From Cycas panzhihuaensis (lineage: Eukaryota; Cycadophyta), in contig CM041465.1 of NCBI GenBank assembly GCA_023213395.1, positions 57,419,741 to 57,483,740 of the forward strand: a DNA stretch of 64,000 nt. Reading direction: 5' to 3'. Positions 58,130 to 64,000 of this stretch are shown here, one piece after another (the first letter of the stretch is position 1; each line of letters starts with the position of its first letter). The notes under the pieces were generated by a model that did not search any database, had not been told where the DNA came from, and worked only from the letters and a program-made list of their open reading frames with translations. The position numbers and the translations under genes are program-made.

Positions 58130-58352
58130 AATTTGTGGTAACTTACATGGATATTCTTAATTCTTCATACACCCTCATTAAGTTAATGGGTGGTGGTCTC
58201 ATCATCAGGAATTAATATATATGTATGAGATATTCAAACTAGTTATAAAGCAAGATTATTTCTTGTGTACTTTTATTCCTAGTTTGTTTATTATATTCTC
58301 TACATACTTTTTTAGATAAAATATAAAATAAATATGAACCAAATAAGATTCA
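58130..58352 (+). repeat. H: remainder of 3' LTR
   Basis: Begins with the second AATTT and resumes the LTR broken at 52003. It is AT-rich, with a TATA-like TTAATATATATGTATGAG near 58212. CA at 58351-58352, directly before the TG of F, is a possible LTR end. Confidence 0.4.
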
Positions 58353-58798
58353 TGTTAAGATTATTAATGTTACTTTTATGCTATTTCTTATGTCTTATTT
58401 AAGTCACATGTGTAAATTATTATTTAAGTGATTTTAATGTTTAATGTTTAGAAGTTAATTAAATATTATGTGAAAGGTCATTAAAATGCGCAACTGCCCA
58501 TTTCAATGAACCTCTCTTGTTATTTATATCTTTTCCTAGATTCAAGGAGGTGGTTCTGAGAATCTAGGAGGCTGTCTAAAGCTTGTTTCAAAGGCTGGGT
58601 TTATAGTTTGTAGAGGGTATCTTTAAGGTCCTTTGTATAAGTTTATTTTATTAATAAAATTTTAGATTTAGGAGGTGGTTTTTCTTCCCCAGAAGGGGTT
58701 TTCCACTTGTCAATCCATGTGTACTTGTGTAATGTCTCTTTCTTATATTTTTTCTATTCATGTAATCCTATGACATTGTTCATGTGCCTATTCTCACA
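58353..58798 (+). repeat. F: 5' LTR
   Basis: 446 bp, TGTTAAGATTATTAATG to TATTCTCACA. It contains GTTTTTCTTCCCCAGAAGGG (58678-58697), close to a motif that A, B and C carry in their 3' spacers. A TTTATTAATAAAATTTTAG stretch near 58650 may serve for poly-A or TATA. Confidence 0.72.
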
Positions 58799-58810
58799 TG
58801 GTATCAGAGC
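58799..58810 (+). promoter_or_regulatory. F: primer-binding site
   Basis: TGGTATCAGAGC, a perfect plant initiator tRNA-Met site, directly after the LTR. Confidence 0.92.
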
Positions 58811-58815
58811 ACAAC

Positions 58816-59512
58816 CCTTACTCCCCTCAGACATTCCAGGAGGAAGTCCCTCTCTGCCATTCTCCTTGCAACTAACAATCCCAGGAAGGCCCCCAGAGAA
58901 TATCCAGCGATCCAAACATTATCCTTACCATATTTGTGAACGTTTTCTTCAAACAGTGTCAAAGTCGAGTTCAAATTTATAGTTATTGTGCAGATTATTT
59001 CCTTCAAAGTCTAGAAGCAAATCCTTGGGCAATGTGTAGGGACTTATATATGTTCCTCTGAAAGCAATAACGATCTTTAGAGCCCAGTATGGCCTGTGTC
59101 TCAGTTTGGCATCCTTTTTGCTTCATTTAAAAATCGCGGCGAATATGGATCTATCAATCTTGTCCACCAGTCATTGCATAAGCCTAAAATAAAATGAAAT
59201 CTGGGCCATACAATGTAAGGGCAGTTGTTGACGATGGCAAGCATCGGGGTAGCATCAAGGAGAAATAAAACTTCCTCCTCCGCCGCCATTCAGATCTATG
59301 TTTTTTATCGTATTGCAATTCATTGGACCACTTGATGATTGAACGATACTACCCGGTGTGAGCAAGCAAAGGAGACGAAGAAGCATTGAACGCCATCACC
59401 GCCGCTCCAATCAAAGAGTATACCTGTAAAGATCATTGCCAAGATCCCTGCAACTAGTTGCCACTAGGAAAATGAACAAGTAGGGTTTTTCAATGCCTTA
59501 CCCCCCTCAGAC
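58816..59512 (-). pseudogene. Captured lipase-like (alpha/beta hydrolase) gene fragment in F leader
   Basis: The minus strand carries pieces of a plant class-3-lipase/At4g10955-like hydrolase. They are an ATG frame at 59289 (AAEEEVLFLLDATPMLAIV), then FHFILGLCNDWWTRLID, RSIFAAIFK in the next frame, and WALKIVIAFRGTYISPYTLP at about 59090. KYGKDNVWIAGYSLGAFLGL follows, with the nucleophile-elbow GxSxG (GYSLG, 58905-58891), then LLVARRMAERDFLLE. Order and spacing fit the N-terminal part of the hydrolase core; the C-terminal half with the His is absent. Frameshifts and stops break it. A 17-bp near-perfect direct repeat, CCTTAC(T/C)CCCCTCAGAC, brackets the insert at 58816-58832 and 59496-59512. 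It is antisense to F. Confidence 0.7.
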
Positions 59513-59576
59513 CCCAATTGCTATCAAATTTGCTTTTACTTTATAAATTTAATGAAACGATCAGGTCCGTGTAGTG
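59513..59576 (+). other. F leader segment
   Basis: Short non-coding stretch between the second 17-bp repeat and the TA microsatellite. Confidence 0.5.
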
Positions 59577-59579
59577 TTA

Positions 59580-59630
<51 letters not shown>

Positions 59631-59640
59631 ATATACACAC

Positions 59641-59739
<99 letters not shown>

Positions 59740-59763
59740 CACACATATATATATATACATACA

Positions 59764-59797
<34 letters not shown>

Positions 59798-59808
59798 CAT
59801 ATATATAT

Positions 59809-59839
<31 letters not shown>

Positions 59840-59900
59840 CATACATATATATATATATATACATACATATATATATTTATATATATATATATATATATAA
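59577..59900. repeat. (TA)n microsatellite, about 320 bp
   Basis: A TA dinucleotide array with regularly spaced CA/AC variants (TACATA, TACACACA). The Tyr/Ile-rich frames it yields on both strands are artefacts. Confidence 0.97.
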
Positions 59901-60742
59901 ACTAAAATAAACTTTAGATTTAATTTAAACTAATGTTACCCCCCATATATATATTAACTATAATAAACCTTAGGATATATTTAAATTAGGAACCCCCCCT
60001 ACACTTTATAAATACCCCCTTATAACATTTATTTTACAAATTAAAATCAACATCTTCACCCACCCACGCCCCCCCCCCCCCCGCTCTTTTCTTATTATAT
60101 TTGATTCACAAATCAAAACATTTACCTTAATGCAACATAATAAACTTCAGAATTAAAACTCCTCCTTCTATAACACTTAGTATAAAAATATAATTTAACC
60201 CTTGTTCCTCTAAATTTATAATTTCATTCTTGATTTTTCAATCCCCTCTACACTTAATTATTCAATCTTTCTCCTTATCATATTTAATTAATAAATAAAA
60301 ATAAAACCTTTCCTAATAACATGTGGTTTAAATCCCTTCCCGCCCCCCCTAATACCTTAGCTTTTTAACATTTAATTTATCTTCTTTCTTTATAACTTCT
60401 TTTTTGTTAAAACTTCCCCGCACATTTTATTAGTTTATAAGTCATATATAAGGTATTTATAACCTTTAACACTCTCTTAAAAATTATATATATATATATA
60501 AAATAAATCCTAATTAACTTAGGCTAAATCAATATCTTCTATATACATTAAGTCTCTTCATTTATTATAATGCAATATTATTAAACTCTTTTTTAGACAA
60601 AAACTTTGTATAAATTTCATTAAATAAAATACCTTTAAAATATTAGAGTTATATTTTTTTTAAATCAATAAATTTGTTTCTTTTAATTCGCTAATCAACA
60701 TAAGAATCTAAACACTCAAAGTATAAAGTAAACACTTACTTT
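59901..60742. other. F leader, AT-rich, no gene
   Basis: Contains a C14 run at about 60069-60082 and several TATA runs. No coding signal is seen. Confidence 0.6.
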
Positions 60743-60880
60743 TTAAGGGGGACTATTTATTTTTCAGGTTAAGGGGGATTATCCTTTTTAAAGGGGACTA
60801 TTTATTTTTTAGAGGGGGACTATTTTTTTTTTAAAAGTTAAAGGGGACTATTTCTCTAAGGGGAATTGTTTATTTGGGAA
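60743..60880 (+). repeat. G-rich tandem repeats upstream of F gag
   Basis: Five to six irregular copies of AAGGGG(G)ACTATTTATTTTT or a close variant, each with a G4-G5 run, spaced about 20-33 bp. Confidence 0.8.
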
Positions 60881-61046
60881 CATGTGATTTTTTTTTAAGA
60901 GGGAAAAGCTAGTAATTCATCCTACTATGATTTTTATTATACCTTGTTAATCTAATGTTTAGTAACCTTAATAAGTGATTATTTTTTCACCTACCTTTAT
61001 ATCCTTCAGTCTTTAATCAAACTTTATAATTCGTAATATGTCTTTA

Positions 61047-61980
61047 ATGCCAGGGACAACCACCTGCATTCTAATTCCAATGTTAATCGACTCAAACTAT
61101 GCTGATTGGAGGAATTACATATCCCATTAGCTTAAACAATAAAAAATATAGCAATATATAACAGGTGAATTTAAAAAACCAACTGATAAAACTATAGAAA
61201 GTTATATGGTATATCTGATAAACTTAGATTTAGCCTTAGGCACCATATTAAAATCACTTTCACCAGAAATCAGTCGGCAGTTTTCTAAAATAGATGACCT
61301 AGCCATTGTCTAGAAAACTCTGCAAAAAAAATATGATAAGGTTGATATACATCAACTAGCTGTCTTAGAACAATAACTGTATGACCTTACTTATGATGAT
61401 TTTACCAATGTTGAGAATTTTTTTATGTAAAATTTAATTAATTAATAAAGATCTAGGTAACTGTATTAAATTTAAAACTAAAGAAGGTGATACTAAAAAA
61501 ATAATCACGCATGCTAAAGACGACGATATGATCGTCCGTCTTGCAATAAATAAATTACTAAAATATTTTAATTTTTTTAAAACTGCCAGATAATAAGCTG
61601 GCAATCCTTCTATAACATTCAATTAGTTGACAAACCAATTGATTGAACATCAAACAATATTAATTCAAATAGGCATATTAAAAGATCCTTCCCAGGCTTT
61701 GTTTTCCAAAACTAAGCCACAAAATAAAAATAAACAATAGAATAATTCTAACAATAATCTAAAATTTTAGAAATATCATAGAGGTTCTCAATTTAATTCC
61801 CAAAATAATATTAAGTATTCTAGTCCATCTAAACATCAGAATAGTCCTAATCATTCATTTCTTAATCAGAACAATGTAAATCCTTCTCAGAACACTAGTT
61901 GTGCCTATTGTCATAAAAGAATCCATACTATTGATGTCTGTAGAAGTAGAATAGCTTCAAAGGCATGGAAAGTTTCCAAG
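61047..61980 (+). pseudogene. F: gag with zinc knuckle
   Basis: Starts at ATG 61047 (MSLMPGTTTCILIP), then LIDSNYADWRNYISH, LDLALGTILKSLSPEI, LYDLTYDDFTNVE, and FLNQNNVNPSQN further on. These match a UBN2-type copia gag (N-Y-x-x-W start). The zinc knuckle CAYCHKRIHTIDVC at 61900-61941 is a perfect C-x2-C-x4-H-x4-C. Stops and shifts occur at about 61130-61500 and 61740. Confidence 0.8.
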
Positions 61981-63490
61981 GGATTACAAAACTGACCTTA
62001 ATCCCAACCATAAAACTAACAAACTCATAATCGTTCTCTAACAGCAACAACTTTTACATTTGTTGTCCCAAGTAATCAACCACCACAATGGATCCTTGAC
62101 TCTGGTGCATCCCATCATATGACAGGACACCAGAAAAATTTATCTACTTATCAATCTAAAACTAACTCTGAAGAAGAGATTTATTTTGGAAGTGGAACTC
62201 AACTTAAAGTAAAAGGATCAAGTGATGTTATCTTAAAAGATGGTTCAATAAAAGACATTTTTTATGTACCTGGTTTATTACCAAACCTACTTTCTATTTA
62301 TCAAATCTGCTAGAAAGACCTTGTCGTCGAATTTTGGAAAGATAAATTTATCATTAAAGACCCATTAAACAAATTTAAATGTATTGCCTTAGGACCTATT
62401 GATCATAACATAGATCTATATAGTTTAACAAGTTTACAAAATAATAAAACAAAACCCTTTAATACCTTTATTACAAAGTCTGACTCAGTTAGTAAACTTT
62501 GGCATGCACGATTTGGCCATAGCAGCTATGGCAAATTACAATACCTAAAAAGACATGACATGGTTCATGGTCTTCCACCCTTAAACACCGTTTATGGTGT
62601 CTATGAAGCATGTGTAACAGGTAAGCAACACATGGACCCATTTTCACATAAAATTCAATTCAGAGTGAGTTCCACTTGAACTTGTTCACTCTGACATATG
62701 TGGACCTTTTCATGTAACATTATATTCTATCTCTCATTATTTTGTTACATTTATTGATGATTATTCAAGAAAATGTTGGGTTTACATACTCAAAGCACAT
62801 AGTCAAGTGTTTGATATTTTCGTTGAATTCAAAATGCTTGTTGAAAATCAATTAAACTCAAAAATTAAAATTTTTAGATCTGATAATACCAAGGAATACT
62901 TAAGTAGAAAATTCACTTCTTTTTGTAAAAAGCACGGAATTTAATTCCAACATTCCATTGCATACACTCCTCAACAAAATGGTGTTACTTAATACAAGAA
63001 TCGTACTCTTGTTGAGATGACTCGCTGCATGTTACATGCAAAGAACCTTGACCTAAAATTGTGGGTAGAAGTTATTAACTGCTCCAACTATCTTCTAAAT
63101 CATTTACCTAATAAATGCCTACAAAACGTCACTCCAGAACAAAAATGGTCTAGTAAAAAACCCTCATTCAATCATTTATGAATCTTTGGAAGTATTGTGT
63201 AGGGACACATCCCTAAAGAAAAATGTAAGAAACTAGATACTAAGAGTCAAAAATACATCTTCTTTGGATATAATGAAGAAAGTAAAGCTTATAGACTCTT
63301 GGATCTAGTCGCACATCAAATTTTAATTTTGCATGATATAATATTTGATGAAGAAGGATCTTCTTTAACTTCTACTTATGTAGAATTTCCAGTTGAAAAT
63401 CTGTTAACCAACACCTATTTAGTTGATCCCTCTGACAAACAAACTGATCCAGAAATTATAGAATCCTTATCTACTCAAGTCCAAAATTAG
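61981..63490 (+). pseudogene. F: protease and integrase
   Basis: The protease WILDSGASHHMTGHQ (about 62089) keeps DSGA and runs to DIFYVPGLLPNLLSIY. Pre-integrase LWHARFGHSSYGKL has the His pair. Of the two Cys, one (YEACVTGK) is kept. The integrase core reads ELVHSDICGPF (Asp), FRSDNTKEYLS (Asp) and PQQNGVT followed by a stop where the catalytic Glu is expected. It then goes to KCKKLDTKSQKYIFFGYNEE and a region ending near 63490. There are frameshifts near 62670 and stops at 62941, 62989 and 63178. Confidence 0.85.
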
Positions 63491-64000
63491 ACTCTATCTG
63501 AATCTACCGAAATAAATTCTTCCTCTTAGGCTAGCTCTTCAAATCAACCTGTAACTACAGAAACAGTTACTAACAAATATCCTATATGGGCAAAGAAAAC
63601 ACTTGTTGATACTGGATCTGATGTAGGTAATCCTTCATATACCAGATGAACACGTGCCCAAAAATTACATACTAACATTGCCTTAATGGCCAAAATAATG
63701 GACAATAATGATCCCAAAACCTTTAAACAAACTAGTAATAATTCTGTATAGCAAGAAGCTATGCAAACTAAATTCGATGCTTTAATTAAAAATTTAACTT
63801 AGGATCTTGTACCGCTCCTACTTGAGAAAAATGTAGTTGACTGTAAATGGGTTTATAGAACAAAATATAATACAACAGGCACAGTTAAAAAATATAAAGC
63901 TCACCTAGTTACAAAAGGATTTTCTCAAATTGATGGTATTGATTATAACGAAACCTTTGCCCCTGTTGCAAAGATGAATATGATTAAAATAATTATTGCT
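63491..64000 (+). pseudogene. F: start of reverse transcriptase, cut by window end
   Basis: After a Ser/Thr-rich linker, RT begins near 63750 with EAMQTKFDALIKNLT, a stop, DLVPLL, NVVDCKWVYRTKYN, YKAHLVTKGFSQ and DYNETFAPVAKMNMIKIIIA, the classic copia RT N-terminus. The YxDD box would lie beyond the window. Four or more stops are present. Confidence 0.85.

Larger units (their letters stand above)
22749..58352 (+). mobile_element. Old host copia element H, split by five nested insertions
   Basis: H is a plus-strand Ty1/copia element whose visible pieces are 22749-22934 (protease end), 30473-31899 (pre-integrase, integrase, start of RT), 39523-40280 (rest of RT), 47888-48484 (RNase H), 51919-52003 and 58130-58352 (PPT and 3' LTR). 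The intervals are filled by elements A, B, C, D and E. The copia domain order and reading register are kept across the B, C and D junctions. About 3.3 kb of H remains visible. Its gag and 5' LTR are not identified in the window. Confidence 0.82.
58353..64000 (+). mobile_element. Copia element F, runs off the window
   Basis: A plus-strand Ty1/copia element of a lineage distinct from A/B/C and H: LTR, primer site, 2.2-kb leader, gag, zinc knuckle, protease, integrase and N-terminal RT. The RNase H and 3' LTR lie beyond 64000. Linking the LTR to the gag-pol rests on order and orientation, since the leader between them contains foreign and simple-sequence DNA. Confidence 0.65.

Noticed and set aside
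58804-59289. A living lipase gene
   Set aside because: Frameshifts, stops, and a missing C-terminal half; it lies between a primer-binding site and a microsatellite.
59536-59905. Long Tyr/Ile-rich open frames on both strands
   Set aside because: They are translations of the (TA)n microsatellite.

Overview
This window looks like intergenic DNA from a large, retrotransposon-rich land-plant nuclear genome. The evidence is layered Ty1/copia and Ty3/gypsy elements with tRNA-Met and tRNA-Arg type primer sites, a plant mobile domain fragment, and two captured gene pieces that resemble plant proteins. I see no intact host gene, rRNA, tRNA or CRISPR array. Nearly every coding region is broken by stops and frameshifts, many of the kind left by C-to-T decay. 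The species cannot be fixed from the sequence; a gymnosperm or a large-genome angiosperm would fit.

Region 1 (1-16563) is richer in G+C and holds Ty3/gypsy elements of Tat/Ogre character. G1 lies on the minus strand: 5' LTR 5431-8594 (about 3.1 kb), a degenerate tRNA-Arg-like primer site, a decayed gag (5174 down to about 2640), and a 3' LTR (1566 to the window edge). A possible copia LTR (about 1648-2443) sits between gag and the 3' LTR. G2 lies on the plus strand: an RNase H domain at 12.64-13.03 kb, a polypurine tract and a 3.0 kb 3' LTR (13565-16563) that ends exactly inside a copia RNase H gene. Between them lies an antisense plant-mobile-domain (PMD) fragment (about 9.6-11.4 kb).

Region 2 (16564-22748) is AT-rich and holds copia remnants: an RNase H tail with its LTR, a long unrecognised stretch, a lone LTR with a PPT before it and a PBS after it, and an element X with zinc knuckle, protease and integrase but no reverse transcriptase before its 3' LTR.

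Region 3 (22749-58352) is one old plus-strand copia element, H, of which only about 3.3 kb is visible, cut into pieces by five later insertions: A (copia, minus, 22935-30472), B (copia, plus, 31900-39522), C (copia, plus, 40281-47887), D (gag-only Ty3-like, minus, 48485-51918) and E (gag-only copia, minus, 52004-58129). C and E have perfect 5-bp target duplications (AAGAG, AATTT); B and D have 4/5 matches; A has none I can recognise. The H reading frame runs on across the B, C and D sites once the inserts are ignored. A, B and C are one family. They share a conserved leader module with a small hairpin, an internal PPT-like G tract between integrase and RT, and a conserved 3' spacer.

Region 4 (58353-64000) holds copia element F: LTR, perfect tRNA-Met primer site, a long leader with a captured antisense lipase-like gene piece, a (TA)n tract and G-rich tandem repeats, then gag, protease, integrase and the start of RT, running off the window. 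E also carries a captured gene piece, a DUF21/CNNM-type membrane protein, and a 212-bp fold-back element flanked by TA.

All LTR similarity statements are by eye. No alignment, database or folding run was made.
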